From assembly GCA_947458265.1 (NCBI GenBank), contig CANGYF010000012.1, forward strand, positions 62,001-126,000: 64,000 nucleotides of DNA. Reading direction: 5' to 3'. A model generated the notes under the pieces. The model ran no database searches, was not told the origin of the DNA, and saw nothing but the letters and a program-made list of their open reading frames with translations. Source of the DNA: Betaproteobacteria bacterium (GTDB lineage Bacteria > Pseudomonadota > Gammaproteobacteria > Burkholderiales > CAIKXV01). How positions within the stretch are numbered: position 1 is the stretch's first letter; each line of letters begins with the position of its first letter. Of this stretch, positions 37,636 to 46,669 are shown piece after piece. The position numbers and the translations under genes were made by a program.

Positions 37636-38259
37636 ATGACCACTGGCCGCCCCCTGCTGTACCTGGCATCGCACAGTCCACGGCGCCGCGAACTGCTGCG
37701 ACAGATCAACGTGCGCTTCGAGACGCTGCTGCTGCGCTCCGACCGGATGCGAGGCAGCGACGTGGAGGAGATCCCGCGCGCGGGCGAGGCTCCGACCGAC
37801 TACGTGACTCGCATCACCCTGGAGAAGGCCCGGATGGGCGCGGCCCGCGCGCGCGAACGCGGCATGACCCCGGGCCTGGTGCTGGCGGCCGACACCGAGG
37901 TGGTGATCGACGGCGAGGCGCTGGGCAAGCCACTCGATGCAGCCGCCGCGACGCAGATGCTGACCCGACTGTCGGGCCGCAGCCACGAGGTGCTGTCCGC
38001 GGTCGCAGTCGCCACCGGTGAAGCCGAGATCGACATCCGCCTCGCCCGCAGCGTGGTCTCGCTGAAGGTGCTCGATCCGGTCGAGGTGCGCCGATACGTG
38101 TCGAGCGGCGAGCCCCTCGACAAGGCCGGGGCCTACGCGATCCAGGGGCTCGGTGCGTTGTTCGTCACACGCCTGGAGGGCAGCTACTCGGCGGTCATGG
38201 GCCTGCCGCTGTTCGAGACGGCTGAACTGCTGCGCAACAACGGGTTCGACCTGCCATGA
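37636..38259 (+). CDS. Maf/YhdE family nucleotide pyrophosphatase
   Basis: A 207-residue Maf-fold house-cleaning pyrophosphatase, likely acting on dTTP/UTP or modified pyrimidine nucleotides. Motifs are LASHSPRRRELLRQI at the N-terminus, YVTRITLEKARMG, LAADTEVVIDGEALGKP, MLTRLSGRSHEVLSAVAV and GAYAIQGLGALFVTRLEGSYSAVMGLPLFE. It ends with ATGA overlap to rng. Substrate group is inferred from the QG..FV form. Confidence 0.93.
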   Translation: MTTGRPLLYLASHSPRRRELLRQINVRFETLLLRSDRMRGSDVEEIPRAGEAPTDYVTRITLEKARMGAARARERGMTPGLVLAADTEVVIDGEALGKPLDAAAATQMLTRLSGRSHEVLSAVAVATGEAEIDIRLARSVVSLKVLDPVEVRRYVSSGEPLDKAGAYAIQGLGALFVTRLEGSYSAVMGLPLFETAELLRNNGFDLP

Positions 38260-39719
38260 GCGAAGACATCCTGGTCAACGTCACACCGCAGGAGACACGG
38301 GTCGCCGTCGTCGAACAGGGCAGCGTCCAGGAGTTGCACATCGAGCGCACCCGCAGCCGCGGCCTGGTGGGCAACATCTACATGGGTCGGGTGGCACGGG
38401 TGCTGCCGGGCATGCAGTCGGCGTTCATCGATGTCGGGCTGGAGCGCGCCGCGTTCCTCCACGTCGGCGACATCTTCGGCCATCGCCACGGGACGACGCC
38501 CGCCGAGCCGGCGCGGCCGATAGAGAAGATCCTCATGGAAGGCCAGCCGCTGCTGGTGCAGGTGATCAAGGATCCGATCGGCACCAAGGGCGCGCGCCTG
38601 TCCACCCAGATCAGCCTGGCGGGGCGGCTGCTGGTCTACCTGCCGCAGGACCCGCACATCGGTATCTCGCAGCGCATCGAGAACGAGGCCGAACGCGACC
38701 ACCTGCGCGAGATGGTCGAGCGGGCCCGACCGGCCGATGAGCACGGCGGCTTCATCATCCGCACCGTCGCCGAGACGGCGACAGAGCGCGAACTGGCCGG
38801 CGACGTGGCCTACCTGCGCGCCCTGTGGGCGTCCATCCAGGAGACGGTCGGCAGCGCCGCAGCGCCGTCGCTGGTGCACGAAGACCTGAGCCTCGCGCTG
38901 CGCGTACTGCGCGACATGTTCAACGAGGACACTGGTCGGGTGATCATCGATTCGCGCGAGACATACCAGCGCGCCTGCGCGTTCGCCGAGCGCTTCATGC
39001 CGGAGATCCTGCCCCGGGTACAGCACTACGTGGGCGAGTTGCCGGTGTTCGACGTGTATGCGGTCGAGAGCGAGATCGAGCGCGCGCTGGCGCGCCGGGT
39101 CGACCTGAAGTCCGGTGGCTACGTGATCTTCGACCAGACCGAGGCGATGACCACGGTCGACGTGAACACCGGCGGCTTCGTCGGCGCGCGCAACTTCGAC
39201 GACACCATCTTCAAGACCAACCTCGAAGCCTGCCTGGTGATCGCGCGCCAGCTGCGCCTGCGCAACCTGGGCGGCATCATCATCCTCGACTTCATCGACA
39301 TGGACAACCCGGAGCACCGGGATGCCGTGCTCGGCGAACTGAAGAAGGCGCTGGCCCGAGACCGTACGCGGCTCACGGTGAACGGCTTCACCAGCCTGGG
39401 GCTGGTCGAGATGACGCGCAAGCGCACCCGCGAGAGCCTCGCGCACATCCTGTGCGAGCCCTGCCCGACCTGCAGCGGCCGGGGCGAGGTGAAGACCGCA
39501 CAGACCATCTGCTACACCATCCTGCGCGAACTGCTGCGCGAGGCGCGCCAGTTCAACGCGCGCGAGTACCGGATCCTCGCATCGCAGCCGGTGATCGACA
39601 TGTTCCTGGACGAGGAATCGCACAACCTCGCGATGCTGGGCGACTTCATCGGCAAGCCGATCTCGCTGCAGGTCGAGACCGCCTACGGACAGGAGCAGTA
39701 CGACGTCATCCTGAAGTAG
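38256..39719 (+). CDS. rng: Ribonuclease G
   Basis: A 487-residue endoribonuclease of the RNase E/G family that matures the 16S rRNA 5' end and degrades mRNA. It has an S1 domain (about 38-125), the catalytic metal ligands Asp302 (TVDVNTGGFVG) and Asp345 (ILDFIDMDN), and the zinc-link CPTC with Cys403 and Cys406. It lacks the long C-terminal scaffold of RNase E. The ATG overlaps the maf stop by four bases. It converges on the dynamin-like gene, with only 34 bases between. Confidence 0.96.
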   Translation: MSEDILVNVTPQETRVAVVEQGSVQELHIERTRSRGLVGNIYMGRVARVLPGMQSAFIDVGLERAAFLHVGDIFGHRHGTTPAEPARPIEKILMEGQPLLVQVIKDPIGTKGARLSTQISLAGRLLVYLPQDPHIGISQRIENEAERDHLREMVERARPADEHGGFIIRTVAETATERELAGDVAYLRALWASIQETVGSAAAPSLVHEDLSLALRVLRDMFNEDTGRVIIDSRETYQRACAFAERFMPEILPRVQHYVGELPVFDVYAVESEIERALARRVDLKSGGYVIFDQTEAMTTVDVNTGGFVGARNFDDTIFKTNLEACLVIARQLRLRNLGGIIILDFIDMDNPEHRDAVLGELKKALARDRTRLTVNGFTSLGLVEMTRKRTRESLAHILCEPCPTCSGRGEVKTAQTICYTILRELLREARQFNAREYRILASQPVIDMFLDEESHNLAMLGDFIGKPISLQVETAYGQEQYDVILK

Positions 39720-39753
39720 GGCCAACCGGATGGCGCAGGGGTGCCCCGGGGCC

Positions 39754-41718
39754 TCAGGCTGCCTGTGCCGGCCGCGCCGGCGAAGGTTCAGGCAGCTGCC
39801 CGGGAGCCTCCACTGGCGGTATCAGCACCTGCCGGACTGCTTCGAGTTCCTCGACATGCCGCTGCAGCGCCGCCTCGAGACGCTCGAGTTGATTGGTGCG
39901 CGTCTCGAGGTTCCGTACGTTCTCGGAGATCTTGCGCAGGCTGTCCAGCCGGCGCTCGAGCATCTCTTCATGCTCCTTCAGCTGCATGGTCAGCGGCGAC
40001 AGCGCGCGGTTGAGCCAGTCGTCGACCTCTGCCGAGACCCGCTGGAAGATCGACTTCGCCTCGACCACCAGCATGTCGTAGAACTTGCGGATCACGATGC
40101 CCTGCGGCTGCATCACGGTGGTCGGGTTCGAGCAGAACGCGCTCGTGCCCTGCTTGAGCTGCAGCATCTGCTCGCCGTAGCGGGCGAGCGAGAGTTGCGG
40201 CGGCGACAACCGTGCGAAGCCGTACTTCTCGTGGAAGCTTTCGTAGACCGTGTCCACCAGGCCCTTGATCTGGTTGGCGAAACCCGTGATCTTGCCGGTC
40301 TCCTGCTCGAAGTGGTCGAACAGCTGCTGCATCATGCGCATCAGGCGCACGGTGAACAGCTGGTCGCCCAGCCTCCTGCGGTAGTCCTGGCAGATGCCTT
40401 CGATCAGGTCGGGGTCGAGGTTGGACTGCAGGATCAGGCCCTGCTTCATCACCACCGCATGCGTGTTGCGGAAGTTCTGCACGGTCTGCTGGTAGGCGGC
40501 GCGGTCCTGCTCGAGCTTGAGCATCATGGTCTTCACCATGCCCTTGTTCTTGCCGCGCAGGCTGACAAGCTCGGCGAGTTCAGCATGGGTCGAGCGCAGC
40601 TTCGCCATCACCGTCTCGTAGGAGGCGTCCACCAGCACGCCGAACTCGCCCGCGACGCGCTCGGCGATGATGCGGCGGCGTTCCGGGATCATCCGGGCGA
40701 GCAGGGATTCCAGGGCGTGCACGCCGCTGCGCTCGAGCAGCGCCGGGTCGCCCTTGATGCGGGCGATCAGCGCCTTCTGCGCCGACATCGGAAGCACGCT
40801 CTGCCGCGGCAGGTTCAGGATCCGCGCCGTGACGTCGAGCTGACCGGTCACCGCCTGCGCAATCTCGCTGTCGCTCTTGAGATCATCCCAGATCAGGTCG
40901 ACCTTGTTCAGCACCGCGACCGAGCGTACCGCGTTGTTCTGCACATGGCGCTGCCAGAGCTCCATGTCGCTGCGCGTGACGCCGGTGTCCATCGCCAGCA
41001 GGAACAGCACTGCATGGGCGTTCGGGATCATCGACAGCGTCAGCTCGGGCTCGGTGCCGAGCGCGTTCAGGCCAGGGGTGTCGAGGATCGCCAGGCCGGC
41101 CTTGAGCATCGGGTGCGGGAAGTTGATCAGCGCATGGCGCCAGGCCGGCACCAACACCTCGCCCGGGCCGGCGCCGAGCGCGGCCGACAGATCGGGGCTC
41201 TCGTCGTTGTACAGGCCCAGTCTGCGGGCTTGCTCGATGCTGACCCGCTTGCTCTCGACGACCTTGGCAAGCGTGGCCGCCAGTTCGTCCGCGTCGTCGA
41301 GGTGCAGCGAGATCCGGATCCACTCGATCGGCTTGCGCTTGAGCGCAGCGACGCTCTCGTCGGTTTCTCGCGTCTCGATCGGCAGCAGCCGAAGATAAGG
41401 CGCCTCGCCCGGATCGTGGAAAATCTCGGTCGGGCACATGGTGGTCCGACCGATGTCCGATGGCAGCAGCCGACGCTTGTAGTGCGAGAAGAACAACGCA
41501 TTGATGAGCTCGGTCTTGCCGCGTGAGTACTCGGCGATGAAGGCCAGCATCATCCGGTCGGTGCGCAGGCTCTCGATCAGGTCGTACATGCGCAGGGACT
41601 GCTCGACGTTCACCTGCTGGGAGGTGTCCAGCCGCGTCCGGAAGGACTCGATCGCCCCTACCAGCCGGTCGCGCCAGGCCTGGTATTCGAGGACGTCCTT
41701 TTCGAGGGAGCTGTTCAT
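39754..41718 (-). CDS. Dynamin-family GTPase
   Basis: A 654-residue bacterial dynamin-like protein. GTPase motifs: P-loop AEYSRGKTELINALF (G1 residues 62-69 read A-E-Y-S-R-G-K-T, so Ala replaces the first Gly), G2 TT at 92-93, G3 DTPGLN (213-218) and G4 NKVD (271-274). Long helices follow, with heptad-like EEMLERRLDSLRKISENVRNLETRTNQLERLEAAL near the C-terminus, then a Pro-rich tail. No transmembrane paddle is obvious. Such proteins remodel membranes; the target is unknown. It is a single gene, with 170 bases upstream to yggT. Confidence 0.88.
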   Translation of the reverse strand: MNSSLEKDVLEYQAWRDRLVGAIESFRTRLDTSQQVNVEQSLRMYDLIESLRTDRMMLAFIAEYSRGKTELINALFFSHYKRRLLPSDIGRTTMCPTEIFHDPGEAPYLRLLPIETRETDESVAALKRKPIEWIRISLHLDDADELAATLAKVVESKRVSIEQARRLGLYNDESPDLSAALGAGPGEVLVPAWRHALINFPHPMLKAGLAILDTPGLNALGTEPELTLSMIPNAHAVLFLLAMDTGVTRSDMELWQRHVQNNAVRSVAVLNKVDLIWDDLKSDSEIAQAVTGQLDVTARILNLPRQSVLPMSAQKALIARIKGDPALLERSGVHALESLLARMIPERRRIIAERVAGEFGVLVDASYETVMAKLRSTHAELAELVSLRGKNKGMVKTMMLKLEQDRAAYQQTVQNFRNTHAVVMKQGLILQSNLDPDLIEGICQDYRRRLGDQLFTVRLMRMMQQLFDHFEQETGKITGFANQIKGLVDTVYESFHEKYGFARLSPPQLSLARYGEQMLQLKQGTSAFCSNPTTVMQPQGIVIRKFYDMLVVEAKSIFQRVSAEVDDWLNRALSPLTMQLKEHEEMLERRLDSLRKISENVRNLETRTNQLERLEAALQRHVEELEAVRQVLIPPVEAPGQLPEPSPARPAQAA

Positions 41719-41888
41719 CCGGGGGTGACGTGAGGCGCTGCGTGGAGTGGCTGGGGTCTGCGGGGCGAGGATGTATGGTCAGGCTATGGCTTGATCAATG
41801 ACGGCGAGCGGCGACGATTCTTGAGCCGGCAGGGACAAATAGCGCCCGACACCGGCCCCGGAAAGCTGCTGCAGACGTCAGAACAGCG

Positions 41889-42494
41889 TCAGAACAACAT
41901 CAGCAACATCCGCGTCAGGCCGCCCACGACCAGGATCAGGGCCAGCTGGCACAGGATCAGCAGCACCAGCGGCGACAGGTCGAAACCTGACACCGGCTTC
42001 ATCCGGCGCTGGATCGGGCGCAGGAAAGGGCGCAACAACAAGTCAAGCAGCGGTGCCAACGGCGAGTGAGGGTTCACCCACGAGACCACCATCTGCACAA
42101 TCAGTGCGGCGATCATCGTATAGATGAACAACCGGACCAGCTGGACCAGCGCCGCGACCGCCGACAGCCCGACGCTGGCGCCGATACCTGTGGTCCCGAC
42201 CCCCACCCCACCGGCCATGTCAAGCACCAGCCGAGGTTCGATCAACGACAGCGCGATGTTCAGCACCCAGGCGACCAGCCAGGCCAGCAGCAGCGTGGCC
42301 AGGTCCAGGCCCCAGAGCCCGGGCACGACCCGGCGCAGCGGCTTCACGCCCCAGTTGGTCACCGACGCCAGCAGGCCCGACAGCGGGTTGTTGAAAGGCG
42401 CCCGGGCGGCCTGCAGCCAGAAGCGCAGCAGCAGTGCGAAGATCAGCAGCGTACCGAGCGTATCGACCAGGAAAGCCAGTGCCTGCGCGATCAT
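41889..42494 (-). CDS. YggT family membrane protein
   Basis: A 201-residue inner-membrane protein with two YGGT repeats (about 10-90 and 115-195), each with two helices; VNPHSPLAPLLDLLLRPFLRPIQR is the typical conserved block, and NPLSGLLASVTNWGVKPLRRVVP is its N-terminal equivalent. YggT proteins may act in osmotic or ion stress or in division; the function is unproven. It overlaps the proC stop by ATGA. Confidence 0.9.
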   Translation of the reverse strand: MIAQALAFLVDTLGTLLIFALLLRFWLQAARAPFNNPLSGLLASVTNWGVKPLRRVVPGLWGLDLATLLLAWLVAWVLNIALSLIEPRLVLDMAGGVGVGTTGIGASVGLSAVAALVQLVRLFIYTMIAALIVQMVVSWVNPHSPLAPLLDLLLRPFLRPIQRRMKPVSGFDLSPLVLLILCQLALILVVGGLTRMLLMLF

Positions 42495-43309
42495 CGTGGG
42501 TCCCTGCCCGACTCTTCGCCCAGTTCGACCGCCCGCACGTTCGCCGCGTGGACGGCGCCGGCGACCAGCGCGTGCAGCCCACCGGCCTCGAGCGCGGCGA
42601 TGCCGCGTTCAGTGGTACCGCCCTTCGACGTGACCCGGGCGCGCAACACGGCCGGCGGTTCGGCATCGCCGGCAGCGAGGTTGGCAGCCCCGGCAAAGGT
42701 CGCCAGCGCCAGCTGGCGCGCCTGTGCGGCATCGAAGCCGACGCCCTGCGCGGCAGCCTCCAGGGCCTCGATCATCATGAACACATAGGCAGGCCCGCTT
42801 CCGGACACTGCGGTGACCGCGTCGATCAGGGCCTCGCGATCGACCCAGAGGACCTGCCCGACCGCGCCGAGGATGCGCTCGACGCTTGCCCGGTCTTCGC
42901 CCGGGAGCTGGGGCCCGGCGTACAGGCCGGCGATGCCCTGGCCGATCAGGGCCGGTGTGTTCGGCATCGCGCGGGCGATGCGGTCGTAACCGCCCAGCCA
43001 GCGCGCGAGGTCGGCGGTACGGATGCCGGCAGCGATGGTCACCACCAGTTGCCCGTCCAGCAGGGGCGCAAGGCCGCCCGCGACGTTGCGGACCTGCTGC
43101 GGCTTGACTGCCAGCACCACGCAGTCGCTGCCGGCCAGCGCGTCCGCGGCCGCATCGCAGGTGCGGATGCCGAAGCGCTGCGCCAGGCGCTCGCGCTGCC
43201 CGGCGTCGACATCCACTGCAGAGACTGAATCGGCGGACAGGCCGCTCTTGAGCAGGCCGCCGATCATGGCCGAGGCCATGTTTCCGCCGCCGATGAAACA
43301 CACCTTCAT
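42491..43309 (-). CDS. proC: Pyrroline-5-carboxylate reductase
   Basis: A 272-residue enzyme that reduces pyrroline-5-carboxylate to proline with NAD(P)H. The dinucleotide motif is FIGGGNMASAMIGGL (residues 5-19), VLAVKPQQ and RAMPNTPALIGQG follow, and AVSGSGPAYVFMMIEALEAAA with TSKGGTTERGIAALE forms the substrate site. GGGAG lies eight bases before the ATG. The order yggS-like gene, proC, yggT is common in proteobacteria. Confidence 0.96.
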   Translation of the reverse strand: MKVCFIGGGNMASAMIGGLLKSGLSADSVSAVDVDAGQRERLAQRFGIRTCDAAADALAGSDCVVLAVKPQQVRNVAGGLAPLLDGQLVVTIAAGIRTADLARWLGGYDRIARAMPNTPALIGQGIAGLYAGPQLPGEDRASVERILGAVGQVLWVDREALIDAVTAVSGSGPAYVFMMIEALEAAAQGVGFDAAQARQLALATFAGAANLAAGDAEPPAVLRARVTSKGGTTERGIAALEAGGLHALVAGAVHAANVRAVELGEESGRDPR

Positions 43310-43367
43310 CGATGCAACTCCCGCAGGAATGGACCGGCGTTCGCCGGAAAAGGGTCTTGAGTTTGCG

Positions 43368-44090
43368 TCAAGTGCGCTCCTCCGGGTCACCGGACGGCGC
43401 AGCCGCCGGGGTCCGTACCCCGAAGATGGCGGTACCGACACGAACCCAGGTGGCGCCCTCGGCGATCGCCGCCTCGAGGTCGTCGGACATGCCCATCGAC
43501 AAGGTGTCGACGGCCAGGCCAGCGACCTGCAGCCGGCGCAGCATCTGCGCAAGGCGGGCAAACGGCCGCCGCTGGGCATCCATGCCATCGGCCGGGGCGG
43601 GGATGCACATCAGTCCGCGCAGCCGCAGCCCCGGCAGCGCTGCCACCGCCTGCGCGAGCGCGGGCAGTTCCGCCTCGGATACGCCCGCCTTGGTCGCCTC
43701 GCCGCTGACGTTGACCTGCAGGCAGATCGACAGCGGGCCAAGCCCGGCGGGCCGCTGATCCGACAGCCGCTGTGCGATCCTGAGGCTGGAGACCGAATGG
43801 ACCCAGTGGAAGTGCTCGGCCACCGGGCGCGTCTTGTTGCTCTGGAGCGGGCCGATGAAGTGCCATTCGATGCCGGGATCGTCGACCTGCGCGATCTTGT
43901 CGACCGCCTCCTGGACGTAGTTTTCGCCGAACGCCTGCTGTCCGGCGGCACGCGCGGCGATGACCGCGTCCGCGCCGAATGTCTTGCTCACCGCGAGCAG
44001 TCCGATCGTCGCCGGATCACGGCCGGCATGCAGCGCCGCCGCGGCGATGCGCGCACGAACAGCTTGCAAGTTGTCGACGATGGCTCCCAT
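43368..44090 (-). CDS. PLP homeostasis protein (YggS/PROSC family)
   Basis: A 240-residue PLP-binding TIM-barrel protein that controls pyridoxal phosphate levels. The PLP Lys36 lies in LLAVSKTF; GENYVQEAVDKI, WHFIGPLQSNKTR and LSMGMSDDLEAAIAEGATWVRVGTAIFG are family blocks. It is 58 bases upstream of proC on the same strand and divergent from pilT. Seven 11-bp tandem repeats lie just upstream of its start. Confidence 0.95.
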   Translation of the reverse strand: MGAIVDNLQAVRARIAAAALHAGRDPATIGLLAVSKTFGADAVIAARAAGQQAFGENYVQEAVDKIAQVDDPGIEWHFIGPLQSNKTRPVAEHFHWVHSVSSLRIAQRLSDQRPAGLGPLSICLQVNVSGEATKAGVSEAELPALAQAVAALPGLRLRGLMCIPAPADGMDAQRRPFARLAQMLRRLQVAGLAVDTLSMGMSDDLEAAIAEGATWVRVGTAIFGVRTPAAAPSGDPEERT

Positions 44091-44115
44091 AATTTAAACG
44101 CGACGCGTCAAGGAC

Positions 44116-44192
44116 TTGAATGCGGGTCGGATGCGGATTGAGTGCAGGTTGAATGCGGGTCGGGTGCGGGTCGGATGCGGGTTGCAGGCAGG
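44116..44192. repeat. Seven tandem 11-bp repeats between yggS-like gene and pilT
   Basis: Units at 44116, 44127, 44138, 44149, 44160, 44171 and 44182, each 11 bases: TTGAATGCGGG, TCGGATGCGGA, TTGAGTGCAGG, TTGAATGCGGG, TCGGGTGCGGG, TCGGATGCGGG, TTGCAGGCAGG. Consensus is T-Y-G-R-R-T-G-C-G-G-G; copies one and four are identical. The array starts 26 bases before the minus-strand ATG and ends about 160 bases before pilT, so it lies in both 5' regions. Confidence 0.85.
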
Positions 44193-44350
44193 CCGCAACG
44201 GTCATACGGAACGGCAGTACGCCAGCCGGCGCTAAAGGGCGGGCTTTTCCAGCCGATCTACATCTGTTGCGTAGCCCTGCGCATCCACGCACCGTGGGTG
44301 CGGCGCAGTGTTCGCAGTGTCGTATCGAATTCAACCGCCGGGAAAGTATA

Positions 44351-45391
44351 GTGGACATATCCGAACTGCTCGCATTCGTGGTCAAGAACAAGGCCTCCGA
44401 CCTCCACCTGTCTGCGGGCCTGCCGCCGATGATCCGGGTGCATGGGGACGTGCGCCGGATCAACCTGCCGCCGCTGGAGCACAAGGACGTGCACGGCATG
44501 GTGTACGACATCATGAACGACCAGCAGCGGAAGACCTACGAGGAAAACCTCGAGATCGATTTCTCGTTCGCGATCCCCAACCTGGCGCGATTCCGGGTCA
44601 ATGCGTTCGTGCAGCAGCGCGGCGCGGCCGCGGTGCTGCGGACCATTCCGTCCAAGGTGCTGTCGCTGGAAGAGATCAAGGCGCCGCCGATCTTCGCCGA
44701 GATCTCGAACCAGCCGCGCGGCATCGTGCTGGTCACTGGCCCGACCGGCTCGGGCAAGTCGACCACGCTGGCGGCGATGGTCGACCATGTCAACAACAAC
44801 GACTACGGGCACATCCTCACCATCGAGGATCCGATCGAGTTCGTGCACGAGAGCAAGAAGTGCCTGATCAACCAGCGCGAGGTCGGTCCGCACACCCTGT
44901 CGTTCTCGAACGCGCTGCGCTCGGCGCTGCGCGAGGATCCGGATATCATCCTCGTGGGCGAGTTGCGCGACCTCGAGACCATCCGGCTGGCACTCACCGG
45001 CGCCGAGACCGGCCACCTGGTGTTCGGCACGCTGCATACCAGTTCCGCGGCCAAGACGGTCGACCGTATCATCGACGTGTTTCCGGCGGCCGAGAAGGAG
45101 ATGGTGCGGGCGATGCTGTCCGAGTCGCTGCGCGCGGTGATCTCGCAGACCCTGCTCAAGACCAAGGACGGCACCGGACGGGTCGCGGCGCACGAGATCA
45201 TGGTCGGCACTCCGGCCATCCGCAACCTGATCCGCGAGAACAAGATCGCGCAGATGTATTCCGCGATCCAGACGGGCCAGACCTTCGGCATGCAGACCCT
45301 CGACCAGAACCTGCAGGAGCTGGTCAAGCGTAACATCGTGTCGTCGGCGGAAGCGAAGATGAAGGCCGCGAACAAGGACAACTTCCAGTAG
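44351..45391 (+). CDS. pilT: Type IV pilus retraction ATPase PilT
   Basis: A 346-residue hexameric ATPase that powers type IV pilus retraction, hence twitching motility and DNA uptake. Walker A GPTGSGKST is at residues 130-138; the Asp box TIEDPIEFVH, His-box TLHTSSAAKTVDRIIDVFP and the C-terminal AIRNLIRENKIAQMYSAIQTG needed for retraction are present. GTG 44351 is the start, preceded by GGGAAA; it gives the standard length and N-terminus MDISELL. pilU follows after 60 bases. Confidence 0.97.
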   Translation: MDISELLAFVVKNKASDLHLSAGLPPMIRVHGDVRRINLPPLEHKDVHGMVYDIMNDQQRKTYEENLEIDFSFAIPNLARFRVNAFVQQRGAAAVLRTIPSKVLSLEEIKAPPIFAEISNQPRGIVLVTGPTGSGKSTTLAAMVDHVNNNDYGHILTIEDPIEFVHESKKCLINQREVGPHTLSFSNALRSALREDPDIILVGELRDLETIRLALTGAETGHLVFGTLHTSSAAKTVDRIIDVFPAAEKEMVRAMLSESLRAVISQTLLKTKDGTGRVAAHEIMVGTPAIRNLIRENKIAQMYSAIQTGQTFGMQTLDQNLQELVKRNIVSSAEAKMKAANKDNFQ

Positions 45392-45451
45392 CCCTCCCGG
45401 ACACGCCGGCGCATCCGCACCCGCATCGAACAAGGCAAGGACCCCCACCGA

Positions 45452-46588
45452 ATGGAACGCGATCAGGCCATCAAGTTCGTCCACGAGCTGCTGCGCGTCA
45501 TGATCAGCAAGAAGGCATCCGACCTGTTCATCACAGCGGGCTTCCCGCCGGCATTCAAGCTCGACGGCAAGGTGGTGCCGGTGTCGAACCAGACTCTGAC
45601 GCCTACCCACACCGCCGACCTCGCGCGCTCGATCATGAACGACCGGCAGGCGGCCGAATTCGAGGCCACGCGCGAGTGCAACTTCGCGATCAGCCCGCCG
45701 GGCATAGGCCGCTTCCGGGTCAATGCCTTCATGCAGCAGGGCCGGGTCGGCCTGGTGCTGCGGGTGATCACCTCGACCATCCCGAAGTTCGAGGACCTCG
45801 GCTTGCCCGCCGTGCTCAAGGACGTGGCGATGACCAAGCGCGGCCTGGTCATCTTCGTCGGCGCGACCGGCTCGGGCAAGTCGACCTCGCTCGCGGCGCT
45901 GATCGGCTACCGCAACGAGAACAGCTACGGCCACATCATCACCGTCGAAGACCCGGTCGAGTTCGTGCACGAGCACAAGAACTGCATCGTCACCCATCGC
46001 GAGGTCGGGGTCGACACCGAGTCCTGGCACACCGCGCTGAAGAACACGCTGCGCCAGGCACCGGACGTGATCCTGATCGGCGAGGTACGCGACCGCGAGA
46101 CGATGGACTACGCGATCGCCTTCGCCGAGACCGGCCACCTGGCCATGTGCACGCTGCATGCGAACAACGCCAACCAGGCGCTGGACCGGATCATCAACTT
46201 CTTCCCGGAAGAGCGGCGGCCGCAGCTGCTGATGGACCTGTCCCTGAACCTCAAGGGCATTGTTTCGCAGCGACTGATCCCCAGGCGCGAGGGCAAGGGC
46301 CGCGTCGCCGCGGTCGAGGTACTGCTCAACTCGCCCCTGGTCACCGACCTCGTGTTCAAGGGAGACGTGCACGAGATCAAGGAAGTGATGAAGAAGTCGC
46401 GCGAGATGGGCATGCAGACCTTCGACCAGGCCCTGTTCGACCTCTACGAAGCCGGCGCCATCAGCTACGAAGACGGCCTGCGCAATGCCGACTCGCTCAA
46501 CGACCTGCGCCTTCAGATCAAGCTGCACAGCACCGACGCCAAGGACCGCGACGTCATGGGCGGCATCGACCACCTCAACATCGTCTGA
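45452..46588 (+). CDS. pilU: Type IV pilus ATPase PilU
   Basis: A 378-residue PilT paralogue that assists retraction with PilT. Walker A GATGSGKST is at residues 137-145, with TVEDPVEFVHEHK and TLHANNANQALDRIINFFPEERR. KKASDLFITAGFPPAFKLDGKV and the longer C-terminus (to DHLNIV) separate PilU from PilT. A 22-bp inverted repeat begins 16 bases after its stop. Confidence 0.96.
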   Translation: MERDQAIKFVHELLRVMISKKASDLFITAGFPPAFKLDGKVVPVSNQTLTPTHTADLARSIMNDRQAAEFEATRECNFAISPPGIGRFRVNAFMQQGRVGLVLRVITSTIPKFEDLGLPAVLKDVAMTKRGLVIFVGATGSGKSTSLAALIGYRNENSYGHIITVEDPVEFVHEHKNCIVTHREVGVDTESWHTALKNTLRQAPDVILIGEVRDRETMDYAIAFAETGHLAMCTLHANNANQALDRIINFFPEERRPQLLMDLSLNLKGIVSQRLIPRREGKGRVAAVEVLLNSPLVTDLVFKGDVHEIKEVMKKSREMGMQTFDQALFDLYEAGAISYEDGLRNADSLNDLRLQIKLHSTDAKDRDVMGGIDHLNIV

Positions 46589-46604
46589 ACACCGGGTCAC
46601 ACGC

Positions 46605-46657
46605 AAATCCGGGTCAGAGACGAATTACCTGTGGAAATTCGTCTCTGACCCGGATTT
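46605..46657. repeat. 22-bp perfect inverted repeat between convergent pilU and methyltransferase genes
   Basis: The arm at 46605-46626 is the exact reverse complement of 46636-46657, with a 9-base loop (46627-46635). Each arm contains GGGTCAGAGACGAATT or its complement, and a partial copy (CCGGGTCA) also occurs at 46593-46600. The hairpin sits in the 81-base gap between two convergent stop codons and could act as a bidirectional terminator. Its length, AT/GC-mixed sequence and short loop also resemble REP-like or miniature transposon elements. Confidence 0.85.
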
Positions 46658-46669
46658 CCGTCCCGCTCG

